Shown: positions 1 through 5,255 of the stretch, piece after piece
Position numbering within the stretch: the first letter of the stretch is position 1
Layout: each line of letters opens with the position of its first letter
DNA from: Spirochaetaceae bacterium
GTDB lineage: Bacteria; Spirochaetota; Spirochaetia; DSM-27196; SKKC01
Length of the DNA stretch: 6,090 nt
Direction of reading: 5' to 3'
NCBI GenBank assembly: GCA_003554375.1
Contig: PWGF01000246.1
Coordinates: 1 to 6,090 of the forward strand
The notes under the pieces: generated by a model
What the model was told of the DNA's origin: nothing
Seen by the model: the letters and a program-made list of their open reading frames with translations, nothing else
The model's database searches: none
Translations under genes and position numbers: made by a program

Positions 1-54
1 CCCGGCGGTGGGGGCCGGCCCGGCGGTGGGGGCCGGGTCCGGGGTGGGGGCGGG
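1..54. repeat. 18-bp tandem repeat coding for a PAPTAG hexapeptide tract
   Basis: Positions 1-18 and 19-36 are identical 18-bp units (cccggcggtgggggccgg). Positions 37-54 are a third copy with about five mismatches, and 55-60 resemble the start of that degenerate copy. On the minus strand the units stay in frame with the peptidase gene and read PAPTPD, PAPTAG, PAPTAG. Because 18 is a multiple of three, copy-number change would preserve the reading frame. The array touches the window edge, so its full length is unknown. Either slippage-driven expansion of a surface loop or an assembly problem in extreme GC sequence could produce it. Confidence 0.9.
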
Positions 55-672
55 GTCGGCCCATACGAGATTGGCGGCCGCGTGCTCGATCCGGTCCTCG
101 AGGACCTCTCCGCTCCTCAGGTCGCGAACGCGGATGGAGTGTGCCTCGGCGCCGCTATAGTCCGCGGCGTACGCCAGATACCGATGGTCCGGACTGTGCG
201 CCCACTCGCCGAGCTCGAAGTACTCCGCATCCTTCGCCTCCGCGTCGCCGTCCAGGAGCACCGCTTCGGCGTCGCTATCTTTCCCCCGCCCGCCGTCCAC
301 GTGGCGCGCCCTGCGGCATATGAGCGGATGCTGCCCACCCTCACGGTAGCGGACATAATACTCGTGGGGCCCATCAGGCTTGGGAACGCTGCTATCGTCC
401 TCTTTGATGCGCGCCCGAAGCTCGCCGAACAGCTTTTCGCGCAACTCAGAAACGGGTGCGAGCGCCGTTTCGGTATAGGCATTCTCCGCTTCGAGATAGT
501 CGCGGATCTCAGGAGAGAGCCGGGAGGGGTCCAGCATCGCCTCACGCCAATCGGGATCGCGGAGCCATGCGTAAGGATCCTCGTGCGCTCTTCCGTGCCA
601 GGTCGACACGTGAGGCCGGGTAGGGGCGACCGGGGGCCCGGGGCCGGTTGGGCTACTCTCGGAACTTCTCAA
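1..672 (-). CDS. S9A prolyl oligopeptidase / oligopeptidase B, N-terminal part (runs off left edge)
   Basis: The minus-strand frame translates into the N-terminal beta-propeller of an S9A serine peptidase, a family that cleaves short peptides after Pro or basic residues in the cytoplasm or periplasm. Recognisable family segments, in order, are PPVAPTRPH, EDPYAWLRDPDW, IKEDDSSVPKPDGPHEYYVRY, EAVLLDGD and YFELGEWAHSPDHRYLAYAAD. The catalytic alpha/beta-hydrolase domain would lie beyond the left edge, so substrate preference cannot be judged. The start is uncertain. The conserved PPVA segment must be included and no ATG precedes it. TTG at 672 (weak GACAGG upstream) is chosen, overlapping the end of the FMN-binding gene by 20 bp; TTG at 693 is the alternative. 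GTG at 609 would cut off the PPVA motif. An in-frame stop at 724-726 limits the frame. After residue ~204 (motif NLVWAD) the protein enters a Pro/Ala/Thr/Gly hexapeptide tract not usual for the family. The family call is strong; B-type versus prolyl-type is not settled. Confidence 0.85.
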   Translation of the reverse strand, partial: MRSSESSPTGPGPPVAPTRPHVSTWHGRAHEDPYAWLRDPDWREAMLDPSRLSPEIRDYLEAENAYTETALAPVSELREKLFGELRARIKEDDSSVPKPDGPHEYYVRYREGGQHPLICRRARHVDGGRGKDSDAEAVLLDGDAEAKDAEYFELGEWAHSPDHRYLAYAADYSGAEAHSIRVRDLRSGEVLEDRIEHAAANLVWADPAPTPDPAPTAGPAPTAG

Positions 673-1021
673 CGGCCTGTCTTGCTGCTTCAATGAAACC
701 CCGAGAAGTCCCCGTCGCGCCGCTTACAACGTCCAGGTCCGCTTCCTGCCGTGCGATGAGTTGATCGGTGAGCTCGTCGATGGCGGGCTTGGCATAGTCG
801 GGGGTATCAGAGTGATCCACGGAAACCGAGACAATCTCGCCGTCGGCAACTCCGATCGTCACCGTCATCTCTCCTGCGAAACCTTCAGCCGTTGCACTGT
901 AGGTCTGGTCCACAACGATGACCTCGCCGTTTCCACGGGGTAGCGCGATCAGAATTACGATGACGGTAACGACAAGCGCGCCTGCGGCGGTCACAAGTAC
1001 CTTCATCAAGTCCGGATGCAT
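653..1021 (-). CDS. Small membrane-anchored FMN-binding domain protein (covalent flavin type)
   Basis: This 122-residue protein has one N-terminal hydrophobic segment (about residues 7-27) followed by a single FMN_bind domain of the NqrC/RnfG type. Family features visible are the glycine-rich strand EGFAGEMTVTIGVADGEIVSV, the HSDTPD segment where relatives have H-x-ETPG, and DVVSGATGTS at residues 97-106. D-x-x-S-G-A-T is the recognition motif of the ApbE flavin transferase, and Thr103 is the predicted FMN acceptor. By family analogy the flavin domain lies outside the cytoplasmic membrane and carries electrons. It is not a full RnfG or NqrC subunit: it is about half their length and no other Rnf/Nqr genes are next to it. 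The ATG at 1021 is preferred because GGAGG lies just upstream; a GTG at 1087 in the same frame has no visible ribosome site. A good promoter lies upstream, and the downstream peptidase overlaps its end, so the two probably form an operon. Confidence 0.85.
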   Translation of the reverse strand: MHPDLMKVLVTAAGALVVTVIVILIALPRGNGEVIVVDQTYSATAEGFAGEMTVTIGVADGEIVSVSVDHSDTPDYAKPAIDELTDQLIARQEADLDVVSGATGTSRGFIEAARQAVEKFRE

Positions 1022-1024
1022 ATG

Positions 1025-1031
1025 CCCTCCT
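1025..1031 (-). promoter_or_regulatory. Ribosome binding site deciding the FMN-binding protein start
   Basis: AGGAGGG on the minus strand ends three bases before the ATG at 1021. It is the only strong Shine-Dalgarno match in the region, so it favours the 122-residue form over the longer reading from GTG at 1087. The spacing is short but usable. Confidence 0.6.
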
Positions 1032-1107
1032 CTCACAACGCCATCGAGGAATAAGTACCGACGCGTGCGACACTCCCCGACCGGCACGAACTCTGGTGTT
1101 GTGACGG

Positions 1108-1137
1108 ATTATGTATCAGACGAAATCCTGATGTCAA
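1108..1137 (-). promoter_or_regulatory. Sigma70-type promoter for the FMN-binding protein gene
   Basis: The minus strand has a perfect -35 box TTGACA (1137-1132), an 18-bp spacer and a -10 box CATAAT (1113-1108, 5 of 6 matches). An overlapping TACATA would give a 16-bp spacer. Transcription would start near 1101, leaving a leader of about 80 nt before the ATG at 1021. The promoter lies between the metZ stop and the FMN-binding gene, so the FMN-binding/peptidase pair can be expressed separately from metZ. No convincing terminator with a T-run was seen between 1138 and 1301, so read-through from metZ is possible. Confidence 0.65.
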
Positions 1138-1301
1138 TTATCGCTATTGCCGGACGTATCCGCAACACCATGCTCCGTTAAGCGATCCGGGCTCCACGTC
1201 TTTTCGGTCTCCCGCCACACAAGTCGGTGTCAGAGATCCCGAGTGGCCGCTCTATACGACTTCCGGACACGCGTGCTTGCGCGGAACGCCACGGAGCGCG
1301 T

Positions 1302-2495
1302 TCACACCCCGCTCAATGCCCGATCGACATCCTCGACGATGTCCTCGAACGCTTCCAGACCGACGGAGATGCGCACGAGCCCGGCCGTTATCCCGACCGC
1401 CGCCCGCTCCTCCTCGGTGAGCTTCGAGTGGGTCGTAGAAGCCGGATGGGTAGCGATGGAGCGCGTATCACCCAAGTTCGAGCTCAGAGAGATCATCGAC
1501 AGGCTGTCTAGAAAACGCTTCGCCGCATCGCCTCCGCCTTCCACCTCGAATGTGACGATTCCGCCCCCATTTCGCATCTGTTCGCGAGCAAGCTCTCGCT
1601 GAGGATGCGAAGGCAGGAAAGGATAGCGTACCCGCCCGGTCGCCGGATGCGACTCGAGATGCTCTGCCAGAAGCCGCGCGTTCTCGGCATGCTTCTCCAT
1701 ACGAACGGCCAGGGTCTCCAGGCTCTTGGAGAGAACCCATGCATTGAACGGAGAAAGCGCGGGACCCGTATGGCGGCAGAAGAAACGCGCCTCCTCGATC
1801 AACGGCGCGGTTCCGAGGAGTGCTCCCCCCAGAACTCGGCCCTGTCCGTCGATGAACTTCGTCGCTGAATGCGTCACGAGGTGAGCGCCGAAGGTTGCCG
1901 GAGTCTGCACGTACGGAGTTGCAAAGCAGTTGTCCACGTTGAGGATGAGATCGTGCTCTCCAGCCAGGCGCCCCACATGCTCCAGATCCACAAGGTCGAG
2001 CCCCGGGTTGGAAGGGGTCTCGAGAAACAGCATCTTCGTCTCCGGTCGGATAGCACGCTCCCATCCCTCGTTATCCCCGGGATCCACGTACGTATGGGTG
2101 ATTCCCCACCGCGAGAGGATCTTCGTCAGAATCTGGTGCGTGGAGCCGAAAATCGCCCGTGAAGCGACCACGTGGTCGCCCGCCTCGAGGAACGCCGCCA
2201 GGCTCGCGAACATCGCCGCCATCCCGGTAGCCGTACCCAAGCCGTCCTCGCACCCTTCGAACGCGGCGAGCTTGCCTATGAACTCGTCCACGTTGGGATT
2301 GCTGTATCGCGAATAGATGGCACCCTCTGCCTCCTCGGCAAAGAGCGCTCGAGCGTGCTCCGCGCTATCGAAGAGAAAGCTGGAAGTGAGATAGAGCGGG
2401 ACCGAATGCTCGCGATATGGCCCGCGCTCGGCCTGGTGCCGAACTGCTTCCGTTTCGAACCGCTCGTACTCGTTCGAACCGTGGGAACGCTTCAT
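1302..2495 (-). CDS. metZ: O-succinylhomoserine sulfhydrylase (MetZ-type Cys/Met PLP enzyme)
   Basis: This full-length 397-residue fold-type I PLP enzyme of the Cys/Met metabolism family is predicted to make homocysteine from O-succinyl- (or O-acetyl-) homoserine and sulfide in the cytoplasm, for methionine synthesis. Visible residues are YSRYSNP (61-67; Tyr61 and Arg63 bind the neighbouring subunit's PLP phosphate), TGM (90-92), Asp188 in DNCFATP (pyridine nitrogen), Lys213 in HSATKFIDGQGR (Schiff base) and Arg375 in LVRISVGLE (substrate carboxylate). The sulfhydrylase assignment over cystathionine synthase or lyase rests on DGQGRVLGGA, RHTGPALSPFNAWVLSKSLETL and Phe116 in SRAIFGST, where many cystathionine enzymes carry Tyr. 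The acyl group on homoserine is not decided by sequence reading. The start overlaps the stop of the OsmC-like ORF (ATGA), with AGGAG 10 nt upstream, so translation is probably coupled. The length is normal and no lesion is seen. Confidence 0.92.
   Translation of the reverse strand: MKRSHGSNEYERFETEAVRHQAERGPYREHSVPLYLTSSFLFDSAEHARALFAEEAEGAIYSRYSNPNVDEFIGKLAAFEGCEDGLGTATGMAAMFASLAAFLEAGDHVVASRAIFGSTHQILTKILSRWGITHTYVDPGDNEGWERAIRPETKMLFLETPSNPGLDLVDLEHVGRLAGEHDLILNVDNCFATPYVQTPATFGAHLVTHSATKFIDGQGRVLGGALLGTAPLIEEARFFCRHTGPALSPFNAWVLSKSLETLAVRMEKHAENARLLAEHLESHPATGRVRYPFLPSHPQRELAREQMRNGGGIVTFEVEGGGDAAKRFLDSLSMISLSSNLGDTRSIATHPASTTHSKLTEEERAAVGITAGLVRISVGLEAFEDIVEDVDRALSGV
2492..2495 (-). promoter_or_regulatory. 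ATGA stop/start overlap coupling the OsmC-like ORF to metZ
   Basis: The ATG of metZ (2495-2493) and the TGA of the OsmC-like ORF (2494-2492) share bases in an ATGA overlap. AGGAG at 2510-2506 lies inside the upstream ORF. This is the standard arrangement for translational coupling and shows that the two frames are, or recently were, one operon. Confidence 0.75.
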
Positions 2496-2737
2496 TGCGA
2501 CGTCTCTCCTGCCGGTAGTTCCTGGTACTTCTCCTCCGCCCCGACGATCTCGTGCGAGTGAGTCACCTTCACCGAACCGGCGAGCGAAGCACGTACTGAG
2601 CAGTACTTATCGACCGAAAGCATCACCGCCCGCTCGACCCGTTTCGGATCCAGGTCCTCCTCACGTTCCGCCGGCGAGGCGGCGTGCGCAGATTCTATCA
2701 CGAACTTGACGTTCCACGCATCACGTTGACCGAGCAC
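2492..2737 (-). CDS. OsmC-family protein, C-terminal half only (truncated or remnant)
   Basis: This 81-residue frame matches the C-terminal half of OsmC/Ohr-family proteins: a beta strand (WNVKFVIES), then DLDPKRVERAVMLSVDKYCSVRASL, where Cys46 is the conserved C-terminal cysteine, then a final strand SVKVTHSHEIV. Full OsmC-family proteins are about 130-150 residues, and the N-terminal half supplies a swapped sheet, the central helix and the first redox cysteine. That half is absent. Upstream, the frame meets a TAG five codons before the GTG start, and none of the three minus-strand frames in 2738-2897 shows OsmC N-terminal sequence. Either a 5' deletion left a fragment kept for its coupling to metZ, or it is a genuine short form. 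A possible ribosome site AGAGG (2751-2747) lies 9 nt before the GTG, so it may still be translated. The family call is good; function is doubtful. Confidence 0.7.
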   Translation of the reverse strand: MLGQRDAWNVKFVIESAHAASPAEREEDLDPKRVERAVMLSVDKYCSVRASLAGSVKVTHSHEIVGAEEKYQELPAGETSQ

Positions 2738-2746
2738 TTGCCTGAA

Positions 2747-2751
2747 CCTCT
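2747..2751 (-). promoter_or_regulatory. Possible ribosome binding site of the shortened OsmC-like ORF
   Basis: AGAGG on the minus strand sits 9 nt before the GTG at 2737. Its presence suggests the shortened frame could start here rather than being untranslated debris. The match is modest and could be chance. Confidence 0.35.
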
Positions 2752-2823
2752 ACGCATTTCGTACCGTCGTGAGTAAGCTTCTCGAGTAAAACCGGCGACC
2801 CTTTGCCCGAGGTCCACCGACTT

Positions 2824-2843
2824 CCCATCGATTCTCCGATGGG
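2824..2843. promoter_or_regulatory. Perfect 7-bp inverted repeat in the metZ/cysM divergent region
   Basis: CCCATCG (2824-2830) and CGATGGG (2837-2843) are perfect inverted arms around a 6-base centre. The element lies 17 bp upstream of the cysM -35 candidate and between the divergent cysM and OsmC/metZ genes, where a regulator could serve both. It has no T-run, so an intrinsic terminator is unlikely. An operator role is inferred from symmetry and position only. Confidence 0.5.
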
Positions 2844-2853
2844 TGCCGGCACC
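2842..2853. promoter_or_regulatory. 12-bp perfect palindrome GGTGCCGGCACC
   Basis: GGTGCCGGCACC is a perfect 12-bp palindrome overlapping the last two bases of the preceding inverted repeat and ending 6 bp before the cysM -35 candidate. Together the two dyads occupy 30 bp of continuous symmetry. Role unknown; an operator is possible. Confidence 0.45.
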
Positions 2854-2859
2854 TGTATC

Positions 2860-2889
2860 TTGAGCGAGACGGTCAGCGAGCGATAGAGT
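2860..2889 (+). promoter_or_regulatory. Candidate cysM promoter, placing the transcript start at or near the ATG
   Basis: TTGAGC (2860-2865), an 18-bp spacer and TAGAGT (2884-2889) make a moderate sigma70-like match. The -10 box ends eight bases before the cysM ATG, so transcription would begin at about 2896-2898 and the mRNA would have almost no leader. No Shine-Dalgarno sequence is visible before this ATG, which agrees with leaderless translation. The -10 match is only 4 of 6, so this is tentative. Confidence 0.4.
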
Positions 2890-2897
2890 ATCAGTCA

Positions 2898-3800
2898 ATG
2901 AACTACAAGACGATCGAAGAATGCATCGGCGGGACCCCGCTTGTCAGACTCCGAAAACTGTACACCGGTTCGAACCTCGTTCTCTGCAAACTGGAAGGTG
3001 ACAACCCGGCAGGATCGGTCAAAGACAGACCCGCCTACTGGATGATTCGAAGCGCGCAAGCGACCGGCCGAATCAAGCCCGGCGACACCCTGATCGAGGC
3101 TACGAGCGGCAACACCGGCATCGCACTTGCAATGGCGGCCGCGGTCATGGGCTACCGGATGATCATCGTAATGCCCGAGCACATGAGCGTCGAACGGCGG
3201 GCCATCATGAAGGCATACGGCGCTGAGCTGATCCTGACCTCCCGCGAAGGGAGTATGGAAGAAGCAATCGACACTGCGCGGAAGATGGAACGAGAGGGAC
3301 AGGGTGTCATCCTGGACCAGTTCAGCAACCCGGACAATCCGGCATCCCATTACCACTCGACCGGACCGGAAGTGTGGCGCGACACGGACGGTCGAATCAC
3401 CCATTTCGTCGCTTCCACAGGGACAACCGGCACCCTGATGGGGACCTCCCGCTACCTAAAGGAACAGAACCCAAAGGTTCGGATCGTGGGTGTCCGTCCC
3501 GATGACGAGGGAGGAATTCCCGGCATCCGCGCATGGCCGGTCGAATACCAGCCGGCCATCTTCGACGAGAATCGCCTGGATGAGAAGCAGCTGGTCGGGA
3601 AAGCCGAAGCGGAGGATATGACGCGTGCGCTCGCGGCCACTGAAGGCATCTTCGCGGGCATCTCCTCCGGCGGGAACGTTGCTGTAGCACTCCGCATCGC
3701 GCGTGACTTGGACCGCATTGGCCGCACCGACGGCGTCATCGTCACTGTCATCTGTGACCGGGGCGACCGCTATCTCTCTACCGGCGTCTTCCCCGGCTAA
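2898..3800 (+). CDS. cysM: Cysteine synthase B (O-acetylserine sulfhydrylase, CysM type)
   Basis: This full-length 300-residue fold-type II PLP enzyme makes cysteine from O-acetylserine and sulfide; CysM forms typically also accept thiosulfate, giving S-sulfocysteine. Visible elements are IGGTPLVRL at the N terminus, Lys42 in NPAGSVKDR (PLP Schiff base), the substrate loop TSGNTG (69-74), the phosphate-binding loop STGTTGT (173-179), PGIRAWPVEYQP (208-219) and the CysM hallmark ICDRGDRYLSTGVF (285-298), which separates it from CysK. The SSGGN segment at 257-260 lies in the usual C-terminal position. It ends shortly after STGVF, slightly shorter than the E. coli protein, with no regulatory CBS domains. 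The ATG has no clear ribosome site but matches the family start. It is divergent from the metZ unit and is followed after 20 bp by the acetate-kinase-like gene, probably its operon partner. Confidence 0.93.
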   Translation: MNYKTIEECIGGTPLVRLRKLYTGSNLVLCKLEGDNPAGSVKDRPAYWMIRSAQATGRIKPGDTLIEATSGNTGIALAMAAAVMGYRMIIVMPEHMSVERRAIMKAYGAELILTSREGSMEEAIDTARKMEREGQGVILDQFSNPDNPASHYHSTGPEVWRDTDGRITHFVASTGTTGTLMGTSRYLKEQNPKVRIVGVRPDDEGGIPGIRAWPVEYQPAIFDENRLDEKQLVGKAEAEDMTRALAATEGIFAGISSGGNVAVALRIARDLDRIGRTDGVIVTVICDRGDRYLSTGVFPG

Positions 3801-3808
3801 GCGAACGC

Positions 3809-3813
3809 GGAGG
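3809..3813 (+). promoter_or_regulatory. Ribosome binding site supporting the GTG start at 3821
   Basis: GGAGG lies 7 nt before GTG at 3821, in the 20-bp gap after cysM. This ideal spacing fixes the non-ATG start of the acetate-kinase-like gene and supports separate initiation within a shared cysM transcript. Confidence 0.7.
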
Positions 3814-3820
3814 CACACGC

Positions 3821-5023
3821 GTGGCCACCCACGAGTACACGATACTTGCGCTCACCCACCGTGGAGCTCGGCTTGAGTATGAGCTCTTTTCCTACGACGG
3901 TTCCTGCGACGGAGAGTCGAATGCTCTCGCCCTCGCCGACGCGATTCGATCGATCACGTCCGGGGCAGTCACGTCGGCAGTAACCTCCGGTTCGGTCGAG
4001 CCGCGCGACCAGCCCTCCGATTCGGCTGTGGCCCTTCGGCAAGCTGTTGCAGATCTTGTGGACACTCCGCCATTCCCGATCGCGAGCGCGGAGCAGATCA
4101 GCGCCGTAACGTATCGTTCACCTTCCACATTCGGCGGTTCCGACGCCCCTGTGATCGTTTCCGCCGGGGGGCCGTCCGGAACCGCAGAGCGCCCGGCAGT
4201 CTCTGCTTCCGCGGAGGTGTGGACTCGGAGTATCGCGCGGCTCGCGGAAGCCGGCCGCCGCCTTCTACCCGGGTGCGCGCACGTGGTTGTCCCCGAGCCA
4301 TATTTCAGTCGTACGATCCCGCCCCACGCGCGCGCCCCCCTCCCATCCGCTTTCGGGCCGGCGGAAAGGAACGATCCTCCACCGGACTCCTTTGCGACTC
4401 ACGGGGCTGCCGCGCTGGCTGCCGCCGGCCGAGCGGCGGAGCTTCTCGAGATACCTCTTTCAGCCCCTGCGATCGTCGTCTGTTACGTGGGAGAGGATAT
4501 CTCGCTCGCCGCTGTCCGCGCCGGCCGGATCGTTGCCTGCACCGATCGCCCGGCGCCGCTCAGCGCCCACGAGCAGCAGGCGGCTTCCTCCGGTGACCAA
4601 TCCGCGCTCCGTTCCGCTCCCGGGGATCCCGGAGAAGATCCGCCGCATGCGCGTGGAGCGCCCGGAGAAGCCGATGAAAGTGCAAACGAAACCTTCGCCC
4701 GCCTCGCATACCAAATCCGGCTTTCCGTGGGCGCCATGGCGGCCGCCATGGGGGACCTCCACGCGCTCGTGTTCACCGGTCCCATAGGACACCATGGCTT
4801 TGCGCTCAGGGAAGCTATCTGTGCCGACCTCGGGTTCCTCGGCGTCGCGGTGGACGACGACCGGAATCAAGAGACCGGGGCGACTTGGGACGTCAACAGA
4901 TGCCCCGCCTCTCCGCCGGGTGTCCGCATCAACCCCGAATGGACCGCAGCCGCCGTCATGGTTGTCCCCACCTCCGAGCTCCGGCGGATTGCCGCCGAAG
5001 GGCTCCACGCGCTCCTATCCTGA
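3821..5023 (+). CDS. Acetate-kinase-family (ASKHA) protein with degenerate active site
   Basis: This 400-residue protein aligns by eye along the length of acetate/butyrate kinases, which interconvert acyl phosphate and ATP. The C-terminal part is clearest: FARLAYQIRLSVGAMAAAMG, LHALVFTGPIG, LREAICADLGFLGVAVDDDRN and VMVVPTSEL correspond to the kinase segments around AYR..KYIGAYAA, LDALVFTGGIGEN, VRE..C..LGFLGVELD..N and VLVIPTNEE. In Methanosarcina numbering, retained positions appear to be Arg91 (here Arg99), His180 (His194) and Glu384 (Glu386), with Asp148 replaced by Glu159. Lost are Asn7 (Thr12) and the nearby Lys (Glu19) of the first phosphate loop, the LGNGAS loop (now VGEDIS, 223-228), DTSMGxTPLEG, and Arg241 of TRSGD (now SSGD, 256-259). 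A helical insert after TRSGD is replaced by a short Pro/Gly/Asp-rich stretch (about 264-288). It keeps the fold but probably not acetate kinase activity. It follows cysM closely. Its actual role is unknown; a sensor, a regulatory pseudoenzyme or a kinase with another substrate are all possible. Confidence 0.75.
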   Translation: MATHEYTILALTHRGARLEYELFSYDGSCDGESNALALADAIRSITSGAVTSAVTSGSVEPRDQPSDSAVALRQAVADLVDTPPFPIASAEQISAVTYRSPSTFGGSDAPVIVSAGGPSGTAERPAVSASAEVWTRSIARLAEAGRRLLPGCAHVVVPEPYFSRTIPPHARAPLPSAFGPAERNDPPPDSFATHGAAALAAAGRAAELLEIPLSAPAIVVCYVGEDISLAAVRAGRIVACTDRPAPLSAHEQQAASSGDQSALRSAPGDPGEDPPHARGAPGEADESANETFARLAYQIRLSVGAMAAAMGDLHALVFTGPIGHHGFALREAICADLGFLGVAVDDDRNQETGATWDVNRCPASPPGVRINPEWTAAAVMVVPTSELRRIAAEGLHALLS

Positions 5024-5035
5024 GCGCCGAGGCGC
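5024..5035 (+). terminator. Weak GC hairpin just after the acetate-kinase-like stop
   Basis: GCGCC and GGCGC form a 5-bp stem with only a two-base centre directly after the TGA stop, followed by a C-rich stretch rather than a T-run. It could slow or end transcription but does not meet the usual pattern of an intrinsic terminator. The short loop makes it a weak candidate. Confidence 0.2.
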
Positions 5036-5131
5036 GCCCCCGGAGGACCCGATTTACGTTCTCTCTGTGCTTTAAACGTGTGATTTTCCGGATTTACTAT
5101 CTTTACAATAGAGACAATTACGTTCATATCC

Positions 5132-5160
5132 TTGACTCCGAAGCTCAGGTTACCTACTAT
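5132..5160 (+). promoter_or_regulatory. Sigma70-type promoter for alkylglycerone-phosphate synthase
   Basis: TTGACT (5132-5137, 5 of 6), a 17-bp spacer and TACTAT (5155-5160, 5 of 6) form a strong promoter match. The predicted transcript starts near 5167 and has a leader of about 90 nt. Just upstream, 5071-5130 is markedly richer in A and T than the rest of the window and could act as an UP element. It also holds two further -10-like words, TACTAT at 5095-5100 and TACAAT at 5104-5109, without good -35 partners. The leader contains a short GCACC/GGTGC hairpin. Confidence 0.65.
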
Positions 5161-5255
5161 GCGGCTCATGAAATCGAGCATCGTGCCGGAAAGCACCGCT
5201 GAAAGGTGCGGCCAAAAGATCCCGCCGATGCCCCGTGCGATCCAAGGAGTCTGGG

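Noticed and set aside
1..60. CRISPR-like array
   Set aside because: The repeats are directly tandem without spacers, and they are in-frame coding sequence.
82..696. Long open frame on the plus strand opposite the peptidase gene
   Set aside because: The minus-strand frame matches the S9A peptidase family over its whole length; the plus-strand product has no recognisable family and is a GC-rich antisense shadow.
1138..1301. Possible tRNA, small gene or terminator between metZ and the FMN-binding gene
   Set aside because: No T-loop GTTCRA motif or cloverleaf arms, no hairpin followed by a T-run on either strand, and open frames here only extend the antisense of metZ. Only short chance palindromes such as CACGCGTG were seen.
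2698..2898. 66-codon minus-strand frame beginning at the cysM start region
   Set aside because: It was checked as a possible frameshifted OsmC N-terminus. It shows no OsmC features and overlaps the OsmC-like ORF in another frame.
4460..5008. 182-codon minus-strand frame opposite the acetate-kinase-like gene
   Set aside because: The plus strand has family similarity, a GGAGG site and operon context; the antisense product shows no known motif.
3821..5023. Calling the gene ackA with acetate kinase activity
   Set aside because: The fold matches, but the Asn7, LGNGAS, DTSMG-TPLEG and TRSGD arginine positions are not conserved, so the symbol would mislead.
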